Assembly (NCBI GenBank): GCA_964035575.1 | Contig: OZ037850.1 | Location: forward strand, 620,001-684,000 | Reading direction: 5' to 3' | Length of the DNA stretch: 64,000 nucleotides | Source: Rhynchopus sp. YZ270_cl-10 | Lineage: Eukaryota; Euglenozoa; Diplonemea; Diplonemida; Diplonemidae | Shown: in pieces, positions 20,306 through 31,659 of the stretch | Layout of the letters: every line of letters starts with the position of its first letter | How positions within the stretch are numbered: the first letter of the stretch is position 1 | Position numbers and translations under genes: made by a program | The notes under the pieces: generated by a model | Databases searched by the model: none | What the model was told of the DNA's origin: nothing | What the model saw: only the letters and a program-made list of their open reading frames with translations

Positions 20306-20804
20306 CAACGCTATTTGCTTTGAGTTTAGCAGCACAGTGTCGAGTTTGGTTTTCTTGTATTCCCCTGTCGCCGTTTGTTCAAACTCTGTCACGTCTTTCA
20401 ACACAAGGTCTGTAGGAGGTGTACGGGGCATACATGCAAATAAGGTTTGAGGGGTCTCGGGAGTCGGGTACTTACAGTCACCAAAAACAGGGATGCATGC
20501 ACTACACCCTCTGGAGGGGTCAAAAGCTGATCGAAACGATCCCAGGAACCAGGAACTGAAGGGGCATCCGGGGGGGTCGGGAGGCACCCTTATGTACACC
20601 CTTGGTGCGGGGGTGCCTTTCCATTTACTTCAGAGGCAGTTTCAGTGGGGGTGGTGTTCGTCAAAAAAAGGGGGAGTTGTTCATGTACATACTCAAGTAG
20701 TCGTCAAATCCCATCAGCAGCCCCACAAACTCTCTGCTGTTCTTGTTGACAACCCAGATCTGCGAGTTCACGCATTTTTCTATCATTTCCATCGGAAGAA
20801 ACAT
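20306..20804 (-). CDS. LSM5: U6 snRNA-associated Sm-like protein LSm5
   Basis: Exon 1 (20804-20693) encodes LPMEMIEKCVNSQIWVVNK and EFVGLLMGFDDYL, matching the Sm1 motif. A GTATGT donor splits an Asn codon. Exon 2 (20409-20306) gives NLVLKDVTEFEQ and KLDTVLLNSKQIAL, the Sm2 motif. Both match LSm5, whose signature GFDDxVNMVLEDVTEFE is easily recognised. LSm5 belongs to the LSm2-8 ring that binds the U6 snRNA 3' end and the LSm1-7 ring that activates decapping. After ALL-like exon 2 another GTATGT donor leads to an unresolved short last exon. An acceptor at about 20243 would give about 30 residues overlapping the convergent plus-strand gene. The usual C-terminal VPGG is not seen. Confidence 0.9.
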
Positions 20805-21133
20805 TGTGTATTCCCTTAGTGTCCCAACCCTAAACCTCTGTTTTGAAGAAAAAAATGGAAATGCAATCAAGACACAACAGGAGATGAGAAGATGGAAGAC
20901 CAAACGGAGGGAATACAAAGGGAAACGAGGGGAGGTGGTTCGTATTCGTTCCCCGCCCACTGTCTTCTTATTGCACTCCGGTTAAAAACCACGTTTTTTT
21001 CTTCTTTTCTTATCTTATTTTCACACGATTTGCTTGAGCATTTTTTTTCCGCTCCCACTCCCCCCACACACACCCTGCTCGCACACTCTTGAGGAAACAC
21101 TTCCTCCCCTCCCCCCTGCCTTCTAAGGCACTA
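20805..21133. other. Intergenic region between TRAPPC10-like and LSM5 genes
   Basis: About 330 bp on the minus strand between the TRAPPC10-like stop (21134) and the LSM5 start (20804). It contains a T-rich tract at about 20990-21050 and C-rich runs at 21045-21120. It must hold a 3' end and a promoter, but no specific signal is clear. Confidence 0.4.
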
Positions 21134-24100
21134 TCAAGCATCACCTTGGGGCGGTTTTTTCACAACAATTTTGGTGTGAGAATGGTAGACCTTCAGTGGG
21201 ATGTAGTTGGACGGAGAGCTGGGACGGGAAAGGCGGATGGTTGGACAGAGGACACTTCCGTAGACGATGGGGGCGAGGTGGATGGTGAAGGAGACATGGG
21301 GGGTTTCCTTGGTGAGCTGCATCTTTTGTCTGAAATAGCCGACAATGGTCCATTGGGTGAGAATTATGTTCAGTGATGCAAAAAAGTCGCCACTAATGTC
21401 ACCGTCCGGGTCCGCCAACTCAACGCTCATATGAAAGGCAAGCGGCTTTCCTACGTAGATGTTCTGCGGGTTGTCCTCTGAAAGGCAGATCCGTGCACGC
21501 ACAGCTTCGAACACAGGTGGCGTCCACGTCGCTCTTCCACAGTGAAATGTGTTCACAGCATCCGGTGGTGCACCTTGCGAACGGTACTTCAGGCTGACAT
21601 ACAAACTGTGCATAGGAAGTGAAATTTGAGAAGACATTTTAAACATAAAGCCTCACATTAACTTACTGTTCAAAAAACTCAAGACGTCCACAAAGAAGTT
21701 TGGATTTGGCAGATTTTGGGCACTTCGCCACTTTTGGACGATTACATAAAAGACGTAAACCTTTTGCAAAACCATACCAACAGTCGCGTTTGGGGATGAG
21801 CCCATTTTCGTAGCGGGAACGGCTTGTGGTGAGGGAAATGACTTTGCAGGTGACTTTCCCTTTGGTGACGAGGTGGGTCTCATTCTGTGGGCGGACGACA
21901 TGGTAGGCGGGTGCGGCCCCCGCGTCGGAACCGTCGTCGCTGCTGTCAGGGTTGTCGTCGTCACGGATTTTGATGAGCATCTCCTCTTGCGCCAGACCGT
22001 GGAAGCCTCTGAACCCCGCAACACACTCCAACAACTCTATCTGCGTCTCTAGCAAACATTCAATCAATACCTACAGACACAAGAGAAGGTTTTGGTTGTG
22101 TTCAATGACAAAATACAGATAAGGAATAAAGAGAAGTAGGTGCCTTTCAACTTCATATAGTAATGATAAACGAAAGTGATACTGCATAGAAATACCTGAA
22201 TGCAAACAGTCTCTTCAAATGGCCGTGCCTGCAAGCTCACCGCAAACGGGGTGTCAAAAGGGAGATTGAAACGCAGGCTGCTGCTCAAGAAGGGCGGGTT
22301 CTGTTGTGGGTGGTATTTGAGTAATAAGCCAAGTGTAAAGTGTGGTGCAATCAATGTGTAGGTGTGGGTGTAATACATTGGTATGCAATGTAATTCCGTG
22401 GTTAGCATGGCCAAAGGTACCTGAAAAAGCCCTGATTCCTCTCTATTCGACCGCTATCTTAAAATTTATCGGAGAAAATCCCCAAAAAGTAAAGTAAACA
22501 CACCTCCAACCTCTTCTCCAATTGGTAGACGAAGCTGACGGTGAATGCCCGGTGGTAAATTGTGGGTGGGAGTGGGAGAAGGAGGTCCCAGGACTCTGGC
22601 TCCGGCGCTGTGGTGTCGATGCAGATGAAGAAGAGCTCGTGTGGATAGACATCGCAGGGGAGCACGGTGACGTTGTCTGTGCTGCCGTGCAGACTGCTGG
22701 CCAGCACATCGGGGTTGGTAAACGTGAGGGTGGTGAAGTTGTCCTGCGCGCTGTTCCTTGGGCTGCTTGTGGCGTTTTGGTTGTCAATTCTGAGCGTAAC
22801 ACCCCCATCGCTGCCATGTGTAGCCGTCCCGCTCCGCGACACCCCCTCAAGCACAACAAAACCAATCACCTGAGTCCCCGAAGGTGCGTCCGGAACAGTA
22901 GCAACAGCAGTACCAAACTCCGGCACAAAGCTTGTTCCAGCCTCCAAAGTAGGAAATTCGCCGATATCAGAAGTGAACCCCGTCTTGCAGATCCGCAGCG
23001 TAAAGGAGTCGTCTGTGTTGCTGAAGCGGTGGCTCTGTGCATTGATGCTGCAGTCAACAAGGTTGAGGACACAGTACTCCGGCCAGAAGCCTTCCGTCAC
23101 CTTGATCGCAAGCCCCTGTTTTAAGGTAGACTCGTTGCTGCGTAAAATGCTTGCGGACCTGCTCGTCGTGGTGTTGGGACAGCTGAACAAATGGTTTCCT
23201 CTTAAATTCTGTGCCGGTGATGGGGACAGGTGTGCACGAGTTGCAGGAACAAACTCCGCCACTTTGACATCTGCATCCGGCAACGGGTCGGTTTCGGGGA
23301 CGAGGAGTGGCGAGGCTGAGGCAGACGGCAGTGCAGGCGACACTGGGCTCGCACTCGGGGATTCGTCATCGGACACTGTCAGCACGTCTTTGTCATTTGT
23401 TTGCGATGGGCTTCGTCCTGAGGATGCCATCCGGGAACGCTTTCCATCCATCTCCTGCACATCCTCCGCAGCTGGAGACACAGTGTACAGCCCGTGCACC
23501 CCGCGACCAACGTTGTCGTGCACCTCGCCTGGCTTGAGCCCGTCAAACGAAACTGTCTTGGGACCAAACGCCTGTCGCAGTGTCAACGACCTCCCGTCCT
23601 CGTCACCCTCGGACATAGTCACCTGCAGCGACCCACCTGTGTACACCGCTGCCGCTGTTGGCTCACCTTCGCACATCAGAACGACCTCTGTGGTGCCGGT
23701 GGAGACTGCCCGCAGCACAGAAGTGGCGGCGTTGAGTGTGAGGCAGACGTCCTGCGACGACAGCTCGTCGTCTCCGTCGCGTGGCGAGGGTGGGTTCGAC
23801 TGCTGCGGGGAGGGCGGGTGCGACACGGAGCGGCGGTGTGCCAGCAGCGCACTGCGCTTCTTCTCCTCCAGCAGGTCTGATATATTTTCAAATGCCCCTG
23901 ACGCCGCTGCCCGATCTGATGCACGCTTCGGGCTTCCCTTCGGCGAGTTTGCAAGAGAGATGCTTCGCTGGCTGGACACGCCACGCCGCTCCGAGTAGCG
24001 ACTGCCCCGTCGCGAGGACGGCGCTACCCCCACCGACTCCTCTACACCCTTGAGCTGCACGCAGCATTGGATCTTGTACTTCGCGAGCACGTCCTCGGGG

Positions 24101-26837
24101 AGCGGGAACAGCAGCTTGATTTCCGCTTGCACTGCGTTGTTTCTGTTGAAGCTTGCAGGCTCCTCTGAGGTGAGCTTCGCTGACACAATGTTCGCAAACG
24201 GCGACAGCGGCAGCGGGAAGCGCGTCACAGTTGCTACCTTCTCCGATGTGGCGAGCAGCAGCCCCAAGAAGTGGTTCTTGTCCTCAAGCGTGACGCCCTC
24301 CTCCAGATCTGACGACAGCAAGTGTAGCAGCGTGCAGCCCCACAGCCGCAGAAGACGTTTCTTGCTGCGCTCGCTGTCCCCGTTTCCGTTCTGTGCAGGC
24401 GCGCTGTTGTTGACGTATAGACTGTTGTTGAGGGACGCCACACTCAGCAGCATTGTACTCGAGGAGTTGTCTGTGTCAAGCTCCCCAAAGGTGGACTTCT
24501 TCCTGGGGGGCAGTGGAGGCGACTTGAAGGCTGACGCAGGGGAGTTGAACGGCACGTCTTCGTCGCTGTCGACAATTTTCATAAGAAGTGTGACCAGGTC
24601 TTTGCGTGCACGGATCGACAGCTTCGTCCACTGGTACGACTCGTAATGGGTGATCTGCCGCTGCTGCAGCGAAATGCAAACACCCAGATACCCACAGACC
24701 GATAATGTGGGTAAAATTTCACGCTCAAGGCCACGTAGGGCATGGATCCTCCCTGAGATCTCATTGTTCTTGATAGAGTGCATGCAGAACGAGAGGAACA
24801 GCTCGTCGAACGCTTCCTGTGAGGAGAGTGCAGGGAAGTTCAGCGGATGCGACACACGCGCTTCCTCTTCGTCCTCTTCGTGCTCGTTGGCCTCTGGCGC
24901 CTTCCACAGCTCCGGCAGATTAAGAACAGACTGCGGATCAGAAAACTTTGCTGTAGATGACTCGATCGACTGAATATCATTATAAATGATCAATCCGTGA
25001 AGGCGACCAAGCAAAGCGAGGGACTCTCTTGATTGCTGAACGGTCTCAATGTACGCAGAGTGCACTGCCTCTCGTAGTGACATATAAGAAGCGCTTTTCG
25101 AGTACATCAACATGTGGCTGGTGCTGCCGCCTTCGAGACAGCCCTTCCGCAACAGCTCATCCACACCATCGCATGTGTCCGCCATGGACGACGATGTAAC
25201 AGCAAGGTTGTCTGTGCTCTCGTCTACGAGGGTGGGTGGTGTCATGCGGCCTGGGGTCGTAGTGCCGCCTGCGCGCTCCCTGGTGAACCCTGGAAGGCTC
25301 TGCATACACTCCTCCGCATCGCAGACACCTTCGTTGCTGTGGACGGAGTCTACCCGCGACATCCCCTTCACTGTGCTGGTCTTTGTGTTCCCACTCCGCC
25401 GCAGCTCCCACATCGAAAGCATATTCGCAAACGAAAGCTGGCACGCAAAAGCAATCGATATTTTAACCTCATCTTTGATCTCTCTGTTCTGGAGCGACTT
25501 CAGGAGACGGGGCAGCCAAACCCTCGAGAACAACGACGCAATCTTTGTCGGGCAGCGTTGAAGACTAATCCTGGACGAGACTTGCCGCAAAAAGAAAACA
25601 GTACGGATGTTCATCTCGCTGAGAATCTCTGTCTGCGTGGGTGAAGCCAAGGCTTGGGGTGAAGTGGGAGAAGAAGCAGCGGCAGCAGCAATCTGCGCAG
25701 GAGAGGGGAGCGTGGATGATGACGAGTCGGACCGCTGGTGTGATCGCTGCTCTTGGTGTTTGAGTGCGTCCAAAATAGGTTTGCAGTTGTTTTCCGACAC
25801 ATCGGTTGAAAATAGCGCAAAGTATCCTGCAATATCGGGCACATAGTCATCTTGCACCCCACTTTTGTGAAACGACCTGCTGATCTGTGGCGCCTGCAAA
25901 CCTTCTAATGTGGAAGCCACTTTGTTGTACGTTGCTGCCGCCTCGTCTGACAATCCAAACTGTTTCTGCAAAAACCCAATCTCATCCATAGTGGAGAGGT
26001 ACGGACATATGTTCGATCTGAGTATGAGGCGCTGTGCTTGGTTCAGCCTCTCCTGTAGTCTGCTTAAAAAAGAAGCAAAAATACATCCACGGATTTCACG
26101 TACAAGCTCCTTGCTATCGCGGACGTGCCACAAACAGATAAGCTTCTGTTTCAGCTTTTCCCTTAACTTCCCTTCCGCATCCATAAGCTTTTGCTTGGCT
26201 TGGTCAATCGGACTTTTTTTCGAAAAGAGGGTTTCGAGTGCTCCCTTTTTGTCTTCCTTAACAAGCTTTGCTGGCGCGGCGGGCTGTTGTATCAGAGTGG
26301 GGTGTACCAACACAATGAGATACTCACCTCCATTCAACCGCTGCGACCAGTCCATCAACTCTGTTCTACGTGTTCTGGTGTCCGAAACCAGATCGGCATT
26401 TAGCAACTTCAGGTGAAGAAAGGGTGCCTTGCAAACACCAAGAGACGCATCGGCCGTGAACTGCGAGGACGGGGTTTTTTCTACTTCATAGCTGAGGCTC
26501 AAACGCTTGATCACATATCTGTTGTTGTCAGGTGGCACTGTGACAGGATGCAGGTGGGGCTGACTCGATGGCGGGCAGTTCACATGGTCTTCAATCAACG
26601 GCCACATGTCATCGCTATCGTGAACCAAGACCTTCGGGCGCTCTCTCCTGTAAAGTAAAGAACAGAATAAATATAGAATGTTCGTCATTGTGGGTTATCG
26701 TAATTGGAACAAATAACCATCTGACAGACTGGAAGAGTGTTCGTGCATCAAAATAATCACATTTCTTCTTCTCCAAACAATATAAAGAACAAATCATTGG
26801 GCATGACATACGTTGCTTCCTTCTGCGTCCGACTCAT
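21134..26837 (-). CDS. TRAPP II complex subunit, TRAPPC10/Trs130-like
   Basis: Five exons: 26837-26812, 26647-22504, 22300-22196, 22070-21778 and 21605-21134. Splice phases agree throughout (5040 nt, 1679 aa), with donors GTATGTC, GTGTGTT, GTATTTC and GTATGGT. The N-terminal part has WSQRLNGGEYLIVLVHPT, a charged linker, then LVREIRGCIFASFLSRLQER, NICPYLSTMDEIGFLQKQFG and LSDEAAATYNKV. This pattern (a mini-fold, then a helical-repeat solenoid) is typical of TRAPPC10/Trs130, a TRAPP II subunit that helps activate Rab GTPases in Golgi traffic. Ser-rich acidic insertions follow (about residues 850-1150). The last exons resemble the beta-rich C-terminal domain. The assignment could be to a sister large TRAPP subunit. 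Confidence 0.7.
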
Positions 26838-27259
26838 CGCAATACCGTTAAAATACTGTTACAAATGTGTGGTGTTTCTATAAAAGTTTCATCTTATTCA
26901 CGCAGCCGAGATGCAAACGCAAGGGTCGCTTCTTTTGTGTATTCTGTATGGATATAGTGTAGTTGAAGTCTGCGTGTGTCTGCGGGTAAATCTCATTTTC
27001 AGAGAGCCTAGCGTCATAGCTACACAAGACTATGGCACCACATATAACGTAAGTCAACCAACTCGGGCTGTTACAAGCCTTTTGGGTACAAATATTAATA
27101 GGGGTGAGAATAGGAGGGCTGTTGTTTTTTTTTTTTTGTTTTTTTTCCGGTACAGGTATGGAGGGGAAGAAGGCAAATCGACATTGAATACGATGGGCAT
27201 CAAAAGCGGGTAGGAATTCAAGTCAGAAGTGCGTAAAGGGGTGTTTGAAAGGTTTGAAA
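26838..27259 (-). promoter_or_regulatory. Upstream region of the TRAPPC10-like gene
   Basis: It contains a block (27017-27092) that recurs, with changes, at 31455-31524 upstream of the next minus-strand gene. Shared words are GGCACCACAT/AGCACCACAT, CGTAAGTCAA and CAAGCCTTTTGGGTAC. Two genes sharing it upstream suggests a promoter module or a 5'-transcribed element. Confidence 0.45.
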
Positions 27260-27265
27260 AAAAAA

Positions 27266-27312
27266 AAAAGTTGGCTTCAAATACAAAGCCCTCTCGCTAC
27301 AGTGTACCTAAA
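27266..27312 (-). repeat. Short element, second subtype
   Basis: The minus-strand reading is TAGGTACACTGTAGCGAGAG, then GGCTTTGTATTTGAAGCC and AACTTTTT. This is a variant of the hairpin-element consensus that keeps GCGAGAGG-CTT and the pyrimidine tail. Confidence 0.6.
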
Positions 27313-27539
27313 AAAAATACAAATACAAGCGTAAGGATGTGTTCCGGTACATTCTTTGTTTGTTTTCCGTCTACAAAACCCGTGGACTGGTTTTAAAAAA
27401 AGGGGAGGATTTTTTTCTCCCCAAAGAAAAACAAAAAAAATCTACGTTTCCTCTGCAAGGAGGGCTGGACTCACAACAATAAGTCACAGCTCCACCTTTT
27501 TTCTTTCTTGGGCAAGACAAAAGTTTAAGAAAAACAGGG

Positions 27540-27835
27540 GAATGAAGTTACAGGATTCATCGGTTGTGTATTTTGACAAAAAACACACTCACTGGTCATG
27601 ACGAGTTTTTGTATTGGCTTTTTATGGACTTTTTTCCTGCAACTTCACCTGTGAAAAATAAAAGGTTGGCTATAACAATGCAGACATCTGAGAATGTGCT
27701 CCACTATTTTAGTTTGGAGAAAGGGGTGGGTTAAAAGGGTGTCATGTAAAAAAAAAAACAAAGCAGTGGGCAGTGAAGTGGCGACAAAGGTCACGCTGCC
27801 ACCTCATAAGACAGCAAAAGGGGAAAGAAAATTGA
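27540..27835 (-). pseudogene. Duplicated 3' end of the coiled-coil membrane gene
   Basis: This segment repeats 29607-29880 with about 90% identity by eye. It includes a copy of the last exon (27648-27596), which still reads EVAGKKSIKSQYKN to a stop behind a CACAG acceptor. The copies are direct and about 2.07 kb apart, with a transposon-derived block between them. No upstream exons accompany this copy, so it is a fragment or, if transcripts read through, an alternative last exon. Confidence 0.6.
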
Positions 27836-28920
27836 GTTGACGGTCTTGAAAACACTTCGCTCGCTGGTGTGTCAACCGGTTTGTAACCCTCCAGAGGTCT
27901 CAAGGGATTCCCTTGAGAGCACCAAAAATTCCCGCGAGAGAATGTGCGTTTTGGTGACTGAAACCGGCCAAAAACTTTATAAAACGGCCCACAACCTGGT
28001 TTCTGCGACTCGAAAAGCGTATCCGCATGCTTTTGGGCGTCCGTGGGCCACAAACGATGGTACCCATGTGGGCCGAAAAACCTTCGTGTTTGTACACAAA
28101 ACACCACAAAAGCGCTTGTTTGCAGGCAGTTCGGGTAGAAAACGACCTCGTCGGGTCACAAAGCTACATCCCTCCCTCCCTGGCCCTCGGGATTCCCTTT
28201 CGGGAGGTCAGGGCGCCCTGACCTCCCTCAAGGGATCCCTCGGGCTCTGGCGGGAGGGAGGGAAATAGCTAATGTGTATGGTTTGCACGTTACGCTCTAC
28301 GTATACGATACACACAACGCTCTGCATAAGCGATGTGTTCGTGTGCACATAAAGCATGCTACGGGTTTAACGCCATCGCGTGTACGCAACACCTGCGCCG
28401 CTGTGACACTTCGCTGGCTCGTGTGGTTGCGTTGCGTTGGTTACGTTGCGTTCGTTGCATACAGATCGTTACGTATGCATCGGTTACGTTGCGTTGCACG
28501 CGTTAACCGCATCGTGTGGTTACCAAGCGCTGCCCACCTTCGGTGGGCAGCGACAACGGCGTCCTAGCGCCGCGGAAACACTCTTGCAGGCTCGTGTGGT
28601 TGATAACGGAACGGTGTACACATGCGTTGCATACAACGGTCTTCGTATACGATACACACAACGCTATGCATATGCGATACTCGCGTTGACCGTATCGTAT
28701 GGGTACCAAACGCAGCCCACCTACGGTGGGCTGCTGCAACTCGTGCCGTGTGTGGCCCATGCATGGTTCTCACAGCTCGCTGGCACGTTTCCCAAGCCGC
28801 AAACCCGGTCACCTGCCTGAAAAACCGGGTTTTTGGCCAAAACGCCTGTTTTGCCTGTAGAACCCTGTAGAAGCCTTAAGATACACGTGTTTTGCTAAGG
28901 CAAAAAGGGGTACTCGCGAC
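27834..28920. mobile_element. Z-type element (TTGAGTTGACGG end), interrupted
   Basis: It starts TTGAGTTGACGGTCTTG, the reverse complement of the end at 60809-60826. Its interior matches 60257-60826 in inverted orientation, including an ACGATACACACAACGCT tract, a CCCACCTACGGTGGG hairpin (28717-28732) and AACGCCTGTTTTGCC. It is interrupted at 27881-28272 by another repeat. Near 28800-28900 it runs into sequence shared with the X elements. Non-coding. Confidence 0.65.
27881..28272 (+). mobile_element. About 390-bp repeat inserted in the Z element
   Basis: The uninterrupted Z copy at 60.8 kb reads directly across this position, so this block is an insertion. It carries CTCAAGGGATTCCCTTGAG at the left and CCTCCCTCAAGGGATCC with GGAGGGAGGGAAATAGC at the right. 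A full inverted copy lies at 45718-46128. No target duplication is obvious. Confidence 0.65.
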
Positions 28921-29157
28921 ACCCTGGAATCAGGGTTTGCCAGGGGTCCCAGCTTCGTCTAAGCCGTAAACCCCCCAAAAAGTGTCCGATCTTTCCAAAG
29001 AAACCGTTTTTCCAGCTGTGCGAAGCTTCTACACCCTGAAAAAAAAACCGGTTTTTGGTCGAAACCCCCCCTGGGGGGGGGGACCGGGGGGTGAGACTGA
29101 AGTGGGGGGGTGGCGGATCGGCAAAGTTAAAAACTAGAAAACACAAGTGTTTTCTAG

Positions 29158-29212
29158 AATTTGGCTTGAAATACAAAGCCTTTTCGCGACAGTGTTCCTT
29201 GGTGCGTGACCA
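29158..29212 (-). repeat. Short element, second subtype
   Basis: On the minus strand GTCGCGAAAAGGCTTTGTAT then TTCAAGCC matches the subtype at 7555, 27266 and 29487. It is next to the transposon-derived block, about 450 bp beyond the stop at 29667. Confidence 0.5.
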
Positions 29213-29486
29213 GTCCTAGGAAATGTTTTTTTTTTTTTTTGATAAATTGTTGGAGTAGTGTAGTTGCCTCGGTTGTGTTGCCACAGTTGTGCAATCTCCA
29301 CTGTGTTTTTTCTGGTAAAGAGAGGCTTCCCTTCGACCTCTCCCACAACCGTTTGGACGATACCAACACAGACACACAAAAAAGGGCAATGAAACTGAAA
29401 TGAAATGAAAGTGAAGTTGATAGTGCAAACGCCTCTGGGACGCAGACACTGACAATGAAAAAGAAAGGAGGGGAAAAAAATTAAAT

Positions 29487-29543
29487 TTGACTTGAAATAC
29501 AAAACCCTCTTGCGGCTGTGCACCTTAGTGTGACCAGTCACCA
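29487..29543 (-). repeat. Short element, second subtype
   Basis: The minus-strand reading is AAGGTGCACAGCCGCAAGAG, then GGTTTTGTATTTCAAGTC and a T/C-rich run. It lies 125-180 bp downstream of the stop at 29667, a position like that of copies b, d and j. Confidence 0.55.
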
Positions 29544-29666
29544 GAGGGGTGGGCCCAACTCCACCTTCTTTCCTTCTTGGACAAGACAAAGGTATAAAAA
29601 AAAAGGGGGGCGATAAAGTTACAGGATCAACCAGCTCATGGATTTTTACAAAAACACACTCACTGG

Positions 29667-30955
29667 TCATGACGGGTTTTTGTATTGGCTTTTTATGGAC
29701 TTTTTTCCTGCAACTTCACCTGTGAAAAATAAGAGGTTGGCTAGAACAGTGCAGACATCAGTGCTCCACTATTTTAGTTTGGGAAAGGAGTGGATTAAAA
29801 GGGTGTAATGTAAGAAAACAAAGCAATGGGCAGTGAAGTGGCGACAAAGGTCACGCTGCCACCTCATAAGACAGCAACTAAAATAAAAAAACCCACCCTC
29901 ACAATCCATAGTGTCAGTTAATATGCTCTGCACTTCACGCCCCCCAAGGTCACGCAGATATTACCCGGTGTGGGGAACACTCCAACACGCTTCGCACAAG
30001 CAAGCGCCTGCTCCACTTGCACCTTGCCCGCAGAGAGAGCACACTTCGCAATCTCAGCCGTCGCGAGCCTGGTGCTGAGGACATTGACCTTGCTGCGGAG
30101 TCTCGCGGCCTCACCATGCAGAGCCCTGACGTCGCTACACAAAACCTCGTCTTCATTCTGGAGGATGGCAACCTCGAAGCCAAGGTCAGCGATGCGCTGG
30201 CGCTGTTCCTTCACTTGACGGGTCAGGTCGTCCTTAATCTTGAAGAGATGCTTCCTCAAGAAGACCTGACCCTCACTCATGTGGTCCCTCGTGCACTCTT
30301 TCCGGATGCGCACCGTTGTGATGGGCACGTTGACAAACAGGAAACGTGCTAGCACACAGACAACCATGACAAGGCACACCACTCCAGCAATGGCCTGCAT
30401 GCGAGCTGCATGGAGTGCAGTGTGCTTTGCCTGCAGTGCAGTGAAATTCATAAGATGTGCCTTGTGTTTCTCCTGCAGCACACTGTATCCTGCCTTCAGT
30501 ATAGTGTGCGCCACCTGCATGTCATCACGCTCGGCCTCAGCGGACTGCCGCACCCTCCTCTCATACTCAACGTGCGCACGCGCTTCCGCCAGCTGCTGCA
30601 GGAGGGCATCCTCACGCTGGTCTGCAGCACTGAGCTCAGCCTGACGTGACAACGACAGTATTAGGGTGAAAGGTAAAGCCGCAGGGCCACCAAGGCACGT
30701 CAGGGCTGTTGCTGATCCTGCAAACATGGATGGCAAAACCCAGGCAGACTGGGCTGTGGCGTCAGTGGTGGAGGACGAGGTGGTGGCGTCAGAAGTGGTA
30801 GCGTCAGTGGATGTCAAGGGCGAGGTGGCGTCAGGGGTGGCGGCAGACGTTGTGCCATACGTTACTGTCGGTGTTGTGGCAGGCGTATGTCCGGGGATCG
30901 TGTCGCATGTATCCCCAAATATATGGGCACACACAACGAACAAGTAGGTGAGCAT
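29667..30955 (-). CDS. Secretory-pathway coiled-coil membrane protein, unknown function
   Basis: Exon 1 is 30955-29965 and exon 2 is 29719-29667. A GTAATATC donor and a TTTTTCACAG acceptor join in phase 1, adding EVAGKKSIKSQYKNPS. Without splicing the frame ends at 29918. The N-terminus is a signal peptide (MLTYLFVVCAHIFG), then a Thr/Ser/Ala-rich stalk of about 75 residues, likely O-glycosylated. A hydrophobic segment (SAWVLPSMFAGSATALTCLG), a coiled coil (about 115-205), a strong membrane helix (AIAGVVCLVMVVCVLARFLF) and a second coiled coil to the end follow. No family is recognised. The duplicated 3' end at 27540-27835 is notable. Confidence 0.7.
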
Positions 30956-31099
30956 TTTGTTGTGTATGTTCTGTCGTTGTGGTGTGTTGGGTTTTTGCTT
31001 ACAAGGAGGAGGGTTATAAACAAATAGCCTGGGGTTCATTTTATTGTCCCGTTGTCAAAATCTCTTTGTTTTTCTTTTTGTCTATTTTTCCTGCATTTC

Positions 31100-31659
31100 T
31101 TATTCTTCTTGTTGTTAGATACGCTCAATCGCCTATTGAGTTCTGTGAATAGCACGGAACTCCTTTTCATCTGTACAGGAAACAGGAAAGACAGTATCAT
31201 AGGTGATACCGGGGGGGGAATTTAAAAAGGTGTCGTTGAGAAAAACAAACAACGGACACGCTGTGAAAAAACGAATGTTTCTCTGCGCGTGATATTTTGT
31301 GGGGGAGAATAAAATATTATAAAAAAAGCTCATTGCATTCCCACTGTCGTTTCTGCTGCGCTCTCACTACTTTTCCACTCCATTCGGTTTTCTCTTACTT
31401 ACAAAAATAACGTGTTTACTTACAGTTTGTAAGGTCAGGGAAGGGTCATTCGGCTACAAAACAGTAGCACCACATGTGCCGTAAGTCAACTCGAGCTCTC
31501 GCAAGCCTTTTGGGTACCAGCGCGCCAGTACTTCCAGCATCATTTCGCGTTTCTTCGCAGGCTGATCCTGAATCATCACCATGCAAATAGTGATACCTGC
31601 ACACGCAGCATCGCCTTCTCGCGGCTTTTTTACTTTAGAATAGCTCTGTATACACCGTG
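31100..31659. other. Region upstream of the coiled-coil membrane gene
   Basis: It holds the second copy (31455-31524) of the block found upstream of the TRAPPC10-like gene. Otherwise it is T-rich with no supported gene. Confidence 0.4.
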
